A stretch of DNA of 58,782 bases. Origin: Azospirillum picis. Lineage in GTDB: Bacteria > Pseudomonadota > Alphaproteobacteria > Azospirillales > Azospirillaceae. Below the pieces are notes generated by a model, which was not told the origin of the DNA, ran no database searches, and was given only the letters and a program-made list of their open reading frames with translations. The stretch's first letter is position 1, and each line of letters starts with the position of its first letter. Location of the stretch: NCBI RefSeq assembly GCF_017876115.1, contig NZ_JAGINO010000034.1:1-58782 (forward strand), given 5' to 3'. Below, piece after piece: positions 36,414 to 47,752 of this stretch. The position numbers and the translations under genes are program-made.

Positions 36414-37049
36414 TTGAGCATCAAGGAAGTCACCGATTCCGCCGAGGCGGAGGCCCGCATCGGCAGGCTGCGCCTGCTGGAGGCGCTCCTCTTCGCCTCG
36501 GCCGAGCCGCTGGACGAGGAGACGCTCGCCGGCCGCATCGGGCCGGAAGCCGGCTCGATGCTGGAGGAGCTGCGTGCGCACTATGCCCCGCGCGGAGTCA
36601 ATCTGGTGCGGACCGGCGCCGGCTGGTCCTTCCGGACGGCCGTCGACCTGGCGCCCGAACTCCGCCGCGAGGAGGAGGTGTCGCGCAAGCTGTCGCGGGC
36701 CGCGATCGAAACGCTGGCGATCATCGCCTATCACCAGCCGGTCACCCGGGCCGAGATCGAATCCATCCGCGGCGTGGCCACAAGCAAGGGGACCCTCGAC
36801 CTGCTGATGGAACATGGCTGGGTGCGTCCAGGCCGCCGGCGCGAGACGCCCGGCCGGCCGCTGACCTGGATCACCACCGACCATTTCCTCGACCATTTCG
36901 CGCTGGAGTCCCTGCGCGACCTGCCCAGCGTCGACGACCTGCGCGCCGCCGGATTGCTGGACAGCCGTCCGGTGCTGCTCGGGCTCGGCGCGGTGGGCGA
37001 CGACAGCGCCGTTCCCGGCGACGGAGGGGCTGGCGGAGACGACGAATGA
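36414..37049 (+). CDS. scpB: Segregation and condensation protein B
   Basis: A 211-residue tandem winged-helix protein that binds ScpA. Recognisable blocks are LRLLEALLFASAEPLDEETL, SRAAIETLAIIAYHQPVTRA and IESIRGVATSKGTLDLLMEHGW. The C-terminal tail is Gly/Asp-rich. The start is inferred to be the TTG at 36414, 14 bases after the scpA stop and behind a GAAGG; an ATG at 36339 inside scpA is the alternative. Confidence 0.92.
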   Translation: MSIKEVTDSAEAEARIGRLRLLEALLFASAEPLDEETLAGRIGPEAGSMLEELRAHYAPRGVNLVRTGAGWSFRTAVDLAPELRREEEVSRKLSRAAIETLAIIAYHQPVTRAEIESIRGVATSKGTLDLLMEHGWVRPGRRRETPGRPLTWITTDHFLDHFALESLRDLPSVDDLRAAGLLDSRPVLLGLGAVGDDSAVPGDGGAGGDDE

Positions 37050-37196
37050 GCCCCGGGTTTTTGCCGGCCATCGTCGAATTCCCGTGAATCTCCAATGACA
37101 AGTGTTTAAGGATGATGGGGCGAACGTTGCGGCATGTTGACCTTTCTGTCATAGTGCCGGCCCGCCGCAAGGCCGTTCAAACGTGATAGGCGCGCC

Positions 37197-37448
37197 ATGG
37201 GTTCTTTCAGCATCTGGCACTGGATCATCGTTCTTCTGATCGTTCTTCTGCTGTTCGGCGCGGGCAAGTTGCCGAAGGTGATGGGCGATCTCGCCAAGGG
37301 CGTGAAGTCCTTCAAGGCGGGGCTGCAGGACGACAGCGATGACGCGGCTCCGGGAACGACCGCGGGTGCCAACGCGAAGGTCATCCCGAACCAGCCGGCC
37401 AACACGGCCGAGAGCGCGGCCAAGAAGGACGAGGCGGTCCGCGGCTGA
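37197..37448 (+). CDS. tatA: Twin-arginine translocase subunit TatA
   Basis: An 83-residue protein. A single N-terminal membrane helix (SIWHWIIVLLIVLLLFGAGK) runs into the hinge and amphipathic helix LPKVMGDLAKGVKSFKAGLQ, followed by a charged tail. This is the pore-forming or membrane-thinning component of the Tat system. First of tatABC. The translocase is needed for the Tat-signalled TorA encoded at 47753. Confidence 0.96.
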   Translation: MGSFSIWHWIIVLLIVLLLFGAGKLPKVMGDLAKGVKSFKAGLQDDSDDAAPGTTAGANAKVIPNQPANTAESAAKKDEAVRG

Positions 37449-37510
37449 CCGGCGGCGCGCGGCGAGCCTGCGCGTCTCCAAGCCCTCCGCATTCGTGAAG
37501 CCGGAAGAAC

Positions 37511-38080
37511 ATGTTCGACATAGCTTGGTCCGAACTGCTGGTGATCGCCGTCCTGGCTCTCGTGGTCATCGGACCGAAGGATCTGCCCAAGGCGATCTAC
37601 CAGCTCGGCAAATGGGTGCGGAAGGCACGCGTCGTCGCCCGCGAGTTCCAGACCCACATCGACGACATGATGCGGGAGACCGAGCTTGAGGAGCTCCGCA
37701 AGGAAGCCCTGAAGACGCGGGATCTCAACATCAAGAAAATGATGGAGGACACCATCGATCCGAAGGGGGAGGTGGGAAAGGCCTTCGACGTCGGTCTGAA
37801 CGGCCATGCCGGCAGCCCTCCCGAGGGGGACGCGCCGCAGGTTCCGGCCCCCGCGGCCCCGGCCGCCTCGGTTCCACCGGCGGCCACTCCGCCCGCCTCC
37901 GCTCCGCCGCAGGTCGTCGACAGCGTCGCCCCGGCGGCAGCACCTTCGCCGATCACGCCCGCTCCGGCCCCAGCCCCAGCGCACGTTCCGGCGGACATGG
38001 CGCCGCACCCGGTCTCCCCCCAGCCGGTTCCCGAACCGGTTCCGGCGACCGGCCACACGACCGACAAGCAGACGCAGTAA
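37511..38080 (+). CDS. tatB: Twin-arginine translocase subunit TatB
   Basis: A 189-residue protein. The N-terminal helix with MFDIAWSELLVIAVLALVVI and the GPKDLPKAIYQLGKWVRKAR hinge is diagnostic of TatB. A long amphipathic helix extends to about residue 95. The last 90 residues are Pro/Ala-rich and probably disordered. It acts with TatC in the signal-peptide receptor complex. It lies ten bases before tatC. Confidence 0.95.
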   Translation: MFDIAWSELLVIAVLALVVIGPKDLPKAIYQLGKWVRKARVVAREFQTHIDDMMRETELEELRKEALKTRDLNIKKMMEDTIDPKGEVGKAFDVGLNGHAGSPPEGDAPQVPAPAAPAASVPPAATPPASAPPQVVDSVAPAAAPSPITPAPAPAPAHVPADMAPHPVSPQPVPEPVPATGHTTDKQTQ

Positions 38081-38089
38081 AGACGGCCC

Positions 38090-38896
38090 ATGACCGGCGA
38101 AACGCACCAGGACGAGCTCGAAGACAGCAAGATGCCGCTGATCGATCACCTGATCGAGCTGCGGAACCGCCTGATGTGGTCGATCGGGGCTATCCTGATC
38201 GCCTTCCTGCTGTGCTACGCCTTCTCCGACCGCATCTATAATTTCCTGGTGCAGCCGCTGGCCGACATCCTGGCCGGCCAGGGCCGCCGGATGATCTACA
38301 CCGGCCTCACCGAAGCCTTCTTCACCTACGTGAAGGTCGCCTTCTGGGCCGGCTGCTTCATCTCCTTCCCGATCGTCGCCAGCCAGATCTGGATGTTCGT
38401 CGCTCCCGGCCTGTACAAGCACGAGCGGCGCGCCTTCCTGCCCTTCCTGGTCGCCACGCCGGTGATGTTCCTGACCGGTGCCTCCATCGTCTACTACTTC
38501 ATCTTCCCGATGGCATGGCGCTTCTTCCTCGGCTTCGAATTCCACCCCGGCGGCGCCGATCCCAACGCCCTGCCGATCGAGTTCGAAGCCCGCGTCGGTG
38601 AATATCTGCATCTGGTGATGTCGCTGATCTTCGCCTTCGGCATCGCCTTCCAGCTACCGGTGCTGCTGACCCTGCTCGTGCGCGTCGGCATCATCAGCAC
38701 CGATGCGCTGGCGTCAAAGCGGCGCTATGCCATCGTCTTCGCCTTCATCGCGGCGGCGGTGCTGACGCCGCCGGACGTCATCAGCCAAGTCAGCCTCGCG
38801 CTGCCGCTGATCGCGCTCTACGAGATCTCGATCCTGGTCGGACGCCGCATCGAGAAGGCGCGCGCCGCGGAGGCCGCCTCGGCCGGGACGGAATAG
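38090..38896 (+). CDS. tatC: Twin-arginine translocase subunit TatC
   Basis: A 268-residue, six-helix membrane protein that recognises twin-arginine signals. The conserved first block MPLIDHLIELRNRLMWSIG, the FWAGCFISFPIVASQIWMFV segment and the LYKHERRAFLPF loop are visible. The later GIAFQLPVLLTLLVRVGII is present too, and the tail is charged. Third gene of the tat operon. A perfect 8-bp hairpin (38932-38956) follows within 40 bases but lacks a T-run. Confidence 0.97.
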   Translation: MTGETHQDELEDSKMPLIDHLIELRNRLMWSIGAILIAFLLCYAFSDRIYNFLVQPLADILAGQGRRMIYTGLTEAFFTYVKVAFWAGCFISFPIVASQIWMFVAPGLYKHERRAFLPFLVATPVMFLTGASIVYYFIFPMAWRFFLGFEFHPGGADPNALPIEFEARVGEYLHLVMSLIFAFGIAFQLPVLLTLLVRVGIISTDALASKRRYAIVFAFIAAAVLTPPDVISQVSLALPLIALYEISILVGRRIEKARAAEAASAGTE

Positions 38897-39058
38897 GCCG
38901 GCACCGCCATCGCCTTTACTGTGAGACGCCCGGGACGACACTTTCCGGGTCGTCCCATAGGGTAATAATCCGTCCGTCGTGGACATGCCGCCATTCTCGC
39001 GCTAAAAGCACGGTTCGGCCAAAAGAGGGCCGCGCCGCGCACCCGGAGCCTTGACCGT

Positions 39059-41743
<2,685 letters not shown>

Positions 41744-41848
41744 TCGCCGGGTGGGCCGGCGCTTGCCGTTTGCCATCCGGCGGCGACTCCAGGGTGATCG
41801 TCCATGGCAAATGCGCTCCCATCAAGGATAGGCATCCTTTCCGCCTTC

Positions 41849-41992
41849 GCGCATAGGGGCTGAGTTTACCCCCACCCCAACCCTCCCCCGCTGGGCGGGG
41901 GAGGGGGTAAGCGCTTGTTCGGAACGGGGGCGGCAATCCCTCCCCTGCCCAGTGGGGGAGGATAGGTGGGGGTAAACTCAGGCCCTATGCGC
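41849..41992. repeat. 144-bp inverted-repeat element, copy 3 of the dispersed family
   Basis: The outer arms, 41849-41876 and 41965-41992, are 28 bases each and reverse-complementary with one mismatch (GCGCATAGGG...TTTACCCCCACC). Inside, CCCTCCCCCGCTGGGCGGGG and its inverse form further pairings. The segment 41890-41973 closely matches 53437-53521. The element lies between alaS and the kinase gene and could end alaS transcription. Confidence 0.85.
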
Positions 41993-42002
41993 GTTTGCAG
42001 AT

Positions 42003-42016
42003 AGGATTATAATCCT
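42003..42016 (+). promoter_or_regulatory. Perfect -10 box within a 14-bp palindrome upstream of the kinase gene
   Basis: The palindrome AGGATTATAATCCT contains a consensus TATAAT (42008-42013) in an AT-rich patch of an otherwise GC-rich region, 137 bases before the kinase ATG. No good -35 lies 16-18 bases upstream, so an activator may be needed. The rest of the 41993-42152 spacer shows nothing else. Confidence 0.45.
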
Positions 42017-42152
42017 CTACTGGATACTTTTATCTAAACCGCGATCACCCCGGCTGCGACTCCGTCACCCATGGTCCCAAGACGGCCGCTGTGCTGGAAT
42101 CGTCCTTCCTGGGTTCAAGCGGCCTGCCGTTGCCGCCGGTGAAGGCCGTTGC

Positions 42153-44948
42153 ATGTTCCGTCATTCGCTGGCCCGTCTCGTCCTGGCGCTGCAATGGACC
42201 GCGATCCTGGCGGTCGTGGCGCTCACCTTCCTGCTCGCCGGGCGGGAGTGGCTCGCCTATGTCGCCGCTGACCGGATCGTCGCCCTGACGGGGGTCGACC
42301 GCGTGCTGTTCACCGCCTCCGCCGGCATCAGGTTCGAGCTCGGGGTGGCCGGTGTGGCGGTGCTGACCGAGGATGATCCCGCGGCGGCGATCGCCGAGTC
42401 CCACCGTCAGGTCGACGGCTATTATGGCGAAGCCGCCTTCTCGATCGCCGAAACCGATTTCGAGGGACGGGACGCGCTGCTGGCGTCGATCCGCGACGCC
42501 CATGGCCTGCTGGCCGCCCGCCGGCCCCTGCTCGATGCCGTGGCGGCACAGCCGCTGGCCGGACGCGACATGGCGGATGCCGAGCCTTGGCTGCTGGCGA
42601 CCTACGCATTGGCCGAGCGTCTGGCGGAGGTGTCCGTCGCGGTGACGAACACGGTCCGCATGCTCGACCCGGCGGTCGTCGAGCTCGTCTATGTGCGGCA
42701 GTCCTCCTATCTGATCCGCGAGCGCTTCGGGCGCCCCTGTTCGGCCCTGCGCCCGGATGTCCAGCGCAACCAGCCGCTCGACCGCGTCCGGCTGGGCGAG
42801 TGGCGCGAGGGCATCGGCGCCTATCGCGCGCGCTGGGATGCGCTCGACGAACAGCTCGCCCGCCCCGGCGCCCCGGTGCAACTGGTCGAGGATGTCCGCA
42901 GGGGCCGCGCCGCCACGCGGGCCGCCCAGGACCGGATGGATGCCGTGATCTACGGCCTGGATGGCTCGGGCGTTCCGGCGATGGCCCCTGCCGAGTGGTC
43001 CCACCTGTGCACCGACGCCTATGCCCCGGTTCTGGCACTCGGCGAGCACGCCCTTGGGCTGGCGATCGAACATGCCGAGCGACGGCGGGCGGAGGCGCAG
43101 CGGATGGCGCTGCTAATGGCAGTGCTGTCCCTGGCCAGCCTGCTGCTGGGCGGCCTGTCGATCCACACCGTCCAGCGCCGGTTGTCGGCGCCGATGCGGC
43201 AGATGCAGGCAACCATCGACCGGCTGTCGCGGCAGGAGTTCGATGAGCCGGTTCCCGCCGCCGGCTATCCGGACGAGATGGGTGCGATCGCCGGCGCGCT
43301 GGAGGGTCTGCGGGTCGGAGCCCTCGCCTCGCGGGGCCTTCAGCGCCAGCTCGACGAGGCGCGCCGCCAGGAGGTCGCGCGCGCCAACGAGGCGAACAGG
43401 GCCAAGACCGCCTTCCTCGCCACCATGAGCCACGAGGTCCGTACGCCGCTGAACGGCATCCTGGCGATGGGCCAGCTTCTCGGAGACAGCCCGCTGTCGC
43501 CGCAGCAGCGGCAATGGCTGGACGGAATCTTCCAGTCCGGCTCGCTCCTGCTGGCGGTCCTCAACGACGTGCTGGACTATGCCAAGATCGAGGCCGGGCG
43601 GATGGAGCTGGAATGCGCCGTCTTCAGTCCGCAGGCGCTGCTGCAGGCCATCGAGGCGAGCGTGGCGCCGCAGGCGCTGGCCAAGGGGCTGGAGTACCGC
43701 AGCACCGTCGCCCCCCTGCCTGCCCGGCTGCTCGGCGATCCCGCCAAGCTTGGCCAAGTCCTGCTCAATCTGGTCGGCAACGCCGTCAAGTTCACCGGCG
43801 AAGGCCGGGTCGTCGTGTCGGCCCGGACCCGGGAGGACGCGGCGCCCGGCCGGGCGCGCGTGGAATTCACGGTTTCCGACACCGGCATCGGCATTGCGCC
43901 GGAGGCGCTCGGCACCCTGTTCGACGCCTTCACCCAGAGCGACAGCTCGATCACGCGCCGCTTCGGCGGGACCGGCCTCGGCCTCGCCATCAGCCGGCGC
44001 ATCGTCGAGGCGATGGGCGGCACCATCGCGGTCGAAAGCGCGCCGGGGCAGGGCAGCCGCTTCACCGTGGCGGTCGAGTTCGCCCTGGCCCCGTCGGCGG
44101 CGCCCGCGGTTCCCGTGGCGCCGGCCGCCATCGAGCCTGCGATGCCGGAGCTGTCGATCCTCCTGGCCGAGGACAATCCGGTGAACGCCGCTGCGGCGGT
44201 CGGCCTCCTGGAGCGGATGGGGCATCGCGTGACCCATGCCGCCGATGGCCTCGCCGCCGTCCGGCTGGCCGGCTGCCACGACTACGACGCGGTGCTGACC
44301 GATCTGGCGATGCCCGGCCTCGACGGGCTGGAACTCGCCCGGCGTATCCGCGGCCTGCCGCACGCCACCCGATCCCAGGTGCCGATCATCGCCGTCACCG
44401 CGACGGTCTCGGCCGAACGGATGCAGGACTGCTTTGCCGCGGGGATGACCGGCTTCGTTGGCAAGCCGTTCCATCGCGGTGAGCTCCGCCATGCCCTGGC
44501 CGTCGCCATCGGTGCCGACGAGGAGGACGCCCTACCGTCGGCGGCCCGTCCGCTGGTTCTCCGCCGCAGCAGCCTCCTGGCGGAACGGATGGCCGATCTC
44601 GGCCCCGACAGGGCGGGCCGCATCGTCGGGCTGTTCGTCGAGACGGCGCCGGAACTGATGCAGGAGATCAGGGCCGCGGCAGCCTCGCGCGACGCCGAAG
44701 CCTGCGGCGACGCGGCGCACCGGCTGAAGAGTGCCGCCGGGCTGGTCGGGCTGAGCCGTCTCGCCCGGATGGCCGTCCTGGTGGAGCAGGCGGCGGCGGA
44801 GTTGGCGGAGGAGGCCGAGGCGGCGGCCGAGACCCTCGACCGCCACGTCGCGTCCTTGGCTGGAGCAGTGCCGCGGGCGATCGTGGAGGTCGAGCGCGTC
44901 TGGCGCTCGATCCTCGCCGCTCAGCGCGCCGACGGGGTGAAGCGGTAG
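42153..44948 (+). CDS. torS: TorS-like hybrid sensor histidine kinase
   Basis: A 931-residue membrane kinase for a phosphorelay. The first helix is at residues 8-28, followed by a roughly 290-residue periplasmic helical sensor region and a second helix near 320-345. HAMP and a coiled segment come next. The HisKA domain has His427 in MSHEVRTPLNG and is followed by an HATPase (LVGNAVKFT, DTGIGIA, GGTGLGLAISRRIV). The receiver has Asp717 in LTDLAMPGLDG, and the HPt domain has His856 in AAHRLKSAAGL. This architecture and the adjoining torR-, torC-, torD- and torA-like genes identify a TorS equivalent. No TorT periplasmic partner is encoded nearby. It overlaps torR convergently by 28 bases. Confidence 0.85.
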   Translation: MFRHSLARLVLALQWTAILAVVALTFLLAGREWLAYVAADRIVALTGVDRVLFTASAGIRFELGVAGVAVLTEDDPAAAIAESHRQVDGYYGEAAFSIAETDFEGRDALLASIRDAHGLLAARRPLLDAVAAQPLAGRDMADAEPWLLATYALAERLAEVSVAVTNTVRMLDPAVVELVYVRQSSYLIRERFGRPCSALRPDVQRNQPLDRVRLGEWREGIGAYRARWDALDEQLARPGAPVQLVEDVRRGRAATRAAQDRMDAVIYGLDGSGVPAMAPAEWSHLCTDAYAPVLALGEHALGLAIEHAERRRAEAQRMALLMAVLSLASLLLGGLSIHTVQRRLSAPMRQMQATIDRLSRQEFDEPVPAAGYPDEMGAIAGALEGLRVGALASRGLQRQLDEARRQEVARANEANRAKTAFLATMSHEVRTPLNGILAMGQLLGDSPLSPQQRQWLDGIFQSGSLLLAVLNDVLDYAKIEAGRMELECAVFSPQALLQAIEASVAPQALAKGLEYRSTVAPLPARLLGDPAKLGQVLLNLVGNAVKFTGEGRVVVSARTREDAAPGRARVEFTVSDTGIGIAPEALGTLFDAFTQSDSSITRRFGGTGLGLAISRRIVEAMGGTIAVESAPGQGSRFTVAVEFALAPSAAPAVPVAPAAIEPAMPELSILLAEDNPVNAAAAVGLLERMGHRVTHAADGLAAVRLAGCHDYDAVLTDLAMPGLDGLELARRIRGLPHATRSQVPIIAVTATVSAERMQDCFAAGMTGFVGKPFHRGELRHALAVAIGADEEDALPSAARPLVLRRSSLLAERMADLGPDRAGRIVGLFVETAPELMQEIRAAAASRDAEACGDAAHRLKSAAGLVGLSRLARMAVLVEQAAAELAEEAEAAAETLDRHVASLAGAVPRAIVEVERVWRSILAAQRADGVKR

Positions 44949-45619
44949 CCGATCCCGTGCTCGGTGACGATCAGTTGCGGATCGGCCGGATCGACCTCGA
45001 TCTTGCGCCGCAAACGGGCGACCAGCACGTCGACCGTGCGGTCGTTCGGACCGACGTCGCGGTGGCTGACGGCGTCGAGCAGCACGTCGCGTGACAGCAC
45101 CTGCCCCGGATGGCGCAGCAGCGCGGCCAGCAGGTCGAACTCGCCGCGGGTCAGCCTGACCTCCTCCCCGCGCGGCGAGGTCAGGCTGCGCTGGGTCAGG
45201 TCGACCGTCCAGCCGGCGAACTGGCGCTGCTGCCCGACGCGGCTGGAGTCCGAGCTGCGCCGCAGCACCGTCCGGACGCGGGCCAGAAGCTCACGCGGAG
45301 AGAAGGGCTTGGTGACGTAATCGTCGGCGCCGAGTTCCAGCCCGACCACCCTGTCGATCTCGTCGTCGCGCCCGGTGACGAAGATCACCGGGAGGTTGCT
45401 CTCGGCGCGCAGGTCGCGGATGAGGGACAGCCCATCTTGGTCGGGCAGGCGGATATCGAGCAGGACCAGGTCAACCTTTTCGCGCGCCAGCAGCAACCGC
45501 AGGCTCTTGGCATCACTCGCCGTACTGACGCGATAGCCTTCGCGCTCGAAATAGGAAGCGATGGAATCACGGGCCACCGGTTCGTCGTCTACAGCCACAA
45601 GATGATATTCACGAAACAT
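44921..45619 (-). CDS. torR: TorR-like OmpR-family response regulator
   Basis: A 232-residue regulator. The receiver has Asp11-Asp12, phosphoacceptor Asp55 in VLLDIRLPDQDG and Lys in DDYVTKPFSP. The C-terminal winged helix (residues about 135-230) ends VTEHGIGYRFTPSAR, and the recognition segment is NDRTVDVLVARLRRKIEVD. It is divergent from torC, with three direct repeats of CCGTTTACAT in the shared promoter region, as expected for TorR. The 3' end overlaps the kinase gene on the other strand. Confidence 0.88.
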   Translation of the reverse strand: MFREYHLVAVDDEPVARDSIASYFEREGYRVSTASDAKSLRLLLAREKVDLVLLDIRLPDQDGLSLIRDLRAESNLPVIFVTGRDDEIDRVVGLELGADDYVTKPFSPRELLARVRTVLRRSSDSSRVGQQRQFAGWTVDLTQRSLTSPRGEEVRLTRGEFDLLAALLRHPGQVLSRDVLLDAVSHRDVGPNDRTVDVLVARLRRKIEVDPADPQLIVTEHGIGYRFTPSAR

Positions 45620-45655
45620 AAGTTCCTCCGGAACGCGAACTGCGACATAACGCCC

Positions 45656-45698
45656 GGTTTACATCCCGTTTACATTACACCAGAACGCCGTTTACATC
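45656..45698 (+). promoter_or_regulatory. Three phased direct repeats, candidate TorR boxes
   Basis: The decamer CCGTTTACAT occurs at 45667-45676 and 45689-45698, and as CGGTTTACAT at 45656-45665. Start-to-start spacings are 11 and 22 bases, so all lie on one face of the helix. Seven of ten positions agree with the E. coli tor box CTGTTCATAT (from memory). They lie between the divergent torR and torC starts. The repeats are seen; regulator binding is inferred. Confidence 0.75.
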
Positions 45699-45756
45699 CA
45701 CACTCTACCGTCACCCCCAAGGAAATCTCGACAGGTTTGTTTGTGGGAGAGTCGGT

Positions 45757-46935
45757 ATGCTTGGGCGAATGGCGCGATTTCGGAACTGGCTGAAGAAGCC
45801 GGTCGGCATCGGAACGGTTGCCGCTGTGGCAGTTCTTTCCGCGGGTGGTGCGCTGGCTGCCTGGGGAACCTTCTCCGTTGTCATCGAGAAGACGAATTCC
45901 CTGGAGTTCTGCGTTTCCTGCCACTCTATGCAGGCGACGGTCTACCAGGAATACAAGAAGTCGCCGCACTTCTCGAACGCGTCGGGCGTCCGTGCCATCT
46001 GTTCGGACTGCCATGTGCCCAAGGAGTTCGGCCCGAAGATGGTGGCCAAGGCCATGGCGGTCAAAGACCTCTGGCACACCGCGCTGGGCACCATCGACAC
46101 GCCCGAGAAGTTCGAGCAGAACCGGCTTCACCTGGCCAAGCAGGTCTGGGCCAAGATGGAGGCGACCGACTCCCGCGAATGCCGCTCCTGCCACAAGCAG
46201 GATGCCATGGACATCCACAAGCAGACGCCGAAGGCGAGCACGGTGATGGCCAAGGGGCTGGAGAGGGGTGAGACCTGCATCTCCTGCCACAAGGGCATCG
46301 CGCACAAGCTTCCCGACATGTCCAGCGGCTACCGCTCGCTGATCGCCGACATCAAGGCGGCGGCCGCCTCCTCCGGCGCCAGCGCCAAAACCCTCGCCGC
46401 CATCGAGACCACGCCTTTCTACGCCGAGCGGCCGAGCGGCGCGCCCGGCAAGGGCGACGGCAGCGTCTTCCCGCTGACCCATGTCCAGGTGCTGGATCGG
46501 GACGGCGACATGATGAAGGTCGAACTGTCCGGCTGGGTGCAGGAGGGCGTCAAGCGGCTGCTGGTCGCCGCCAAGGGCCGGCGCATCTTCGAGCTCAGCA
46601 TGTCGGAAAAGCTGGCCGACACGGCGACGCTCGGCGCGGCCGAGCCCGACGAAGACACCGGCCTGTCCTGGCAGCAGGGCACGGTCACCGGCTGGGTCAA
46701 GGCGGCGGCCTTCACCGCCGACGAGGCCGCCCTGTCCGCCTACGGCGCGGAAATGGCCAGCGCGGCCTGCGGTGCCTGCCACAGCCAGCCCCAGCCCGGC
46801 CACTATCCGGCCAACCAGTGGATGGGGATCATCAAGGACATGAAGGACGGCACCGCCCTGAATGCCGAGGACGTCCGCTTTCTCCAGTCCTACTACCAGC
46901 TCCGGGCCAAGGACATGGTGAAGCACGGTAGCTGA
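45757..46935 (+). CDS. torC: Pentahaem c-type cytochrome TorC (NapC/NirT family)
   Basis: A 392-residue membrane-anchored cytochrome that oxidises quinol and passes electrons to TorA. After a cytoplasmic start, one helix (VAAVAVLSAGGALAAWGTF) anchors it. Five haem motifs are present: CVSCH, CSDCH, CRSCH and CISCH in the NapC-like half, and CGACH in the C-terminal TorC-specific domain. The count and length match E. coli TorC. GGGAGAG precedes the ATG. It heads torC-torD-torA, with the chaperone gene between, as in several other proteobacteria. Confidence 0.93.
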   Translation: MLGRMARFRNWLKKPVGIGTVAAVAVLSAGGALAAWGTFSVVIEKTNSLEFCVSCHSMQATVYQEYKKSPHFSNASGVRAICSDCHVPKEFGPKMVAKAMAVKDLWHTALGTIDTPEKFEQNRLHLAKQVWAKMEATDSRECRSCHKQDAMDIHKQTPKASTVMAKGLERGETCISCHKGIAHKLPDMSSGYRSLIADIKAAAASSGASAKTLAAIETTPFYAERPSGAPGKGDGSVFPLTHVQVLDRDGDMMKVELSGWVQEGVKRLLVAAKGRRIFELSMSEKLADTATLGAAEPDEDTGLSWQQGTVTGWVKAAAFTADEAALSAYGAEMASAACGACHSQPQPGHYPANQWMGIIKDMKDGTALNAEDVRFLQSYYQLRAKDMVKHGS

Positions 46936-47004
46936 CCGCCGCGCCGGACACCCCCTCTCCCACGCGGTCCCTCCCGCCCCGTCCCTCCCGGTTTCGAGCA
47001 GATC

Positions 47005-47721
47005 ATGGCCATCGTCGTCGCTTCGCCCCCCGTTTCCCAGACGTCTCCGGCGGCCGCCGGTTCCGCGGACCTTCCCGCCGCCTGTGCTGCCGCCTGTGCT
47101 GCCGCCCGGCTCGCCGACGCCGTCGGCATCTCCGCCGCCCTGTTCGGCGCTCCGCTCGAAGCAGGCGAGGTCGAAGCCCTCCGCCGGCCGGTCCGCCAAG
47201 GCGCTCTCGCTGCGATCTCCGCCGCCGGAGTGCCGGAGGCGGAGATCGAAGCCGCCATCGCCGCCCTGCGCGGCCTGGGCGAAGGCGAAGCGGCGGTGTC
47301 CGCCCTGAACAGCGCCTTCTGCCTGCTGTTCCTGGGGGCGGGCGGGCCGAGGGCCGCGGTGCCCTATGAATCCGCCTATCGGGGGAACGGCCGGCTGTTC
47401 CAGGAGCCGGCGGCGGAGATGGCGGCGCTGCTCGCGCGCTGGGGCCTCCACCCGGCTCCCGACTTCCCCGAGGCGCCCGACCACCTGACGATCGAGCTGG
47501 CGCTGCTGGAGGAGACCCTCCGGCGCGCCGCCGACGGCAGCGACCCTGCCGCGGCGGAGGCCGCTGCCGGCCTGTTCGCCCGCCTGCGCGGCTGGGTCCC
47601 CACCTTCGCGAGGGCCTGCCGCGCCAACGACCCCTCCGGCTTCTACGCCGCGGCGGCGGGTCTGCTCGACCGGCTGCTGCACCTGGATTTCGCCGTCAGC
47701 GACGGCGGCGCGTCGCACTGA
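47005..47721 (+). CDS. torD: TorD-family molybdoenzyme chaperone
   Basis: A 238-residue all-helical cytoplasmic chaperone that binds the Tat signal of TorA until cofactor is inserted. The signature is YESAYRGNGRLFQEPAAEM followed by PDFPEAPDHLTIELALLEE, the conserved TorD/DmsD segment E.PDHL..EL. The N-terminal 35 residues are Ala/Pro-rich and atypical. It is longer than E. coli TorD (about 200). It lies directly before torA, 31 bases away. Confidence 0.88.
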   Translation: MAIVVASPPVSQTSPAAAGSADLPAACAAACAAARLADAVGISAALFGAPLEAGEVEALRRPVRQGALAAISAAGVPEAEIEAAIAALRGLGEGEAAVSALNSAFCLLFLGAGGPRAAVPYESAYRGNGRLFQEPAAEMAALLARWGLHPAPDFPEAPDHLTIELALLEETLRRAADGSDPAAAEAAAGLFARLRGWVPTFARACRANDPSGFYAAAAGLLDRLLHLDFAVSDGGASH

Positions 47722-47752
47722 GCGCCACAGATTTCACCGAAGGAACAGTCCC

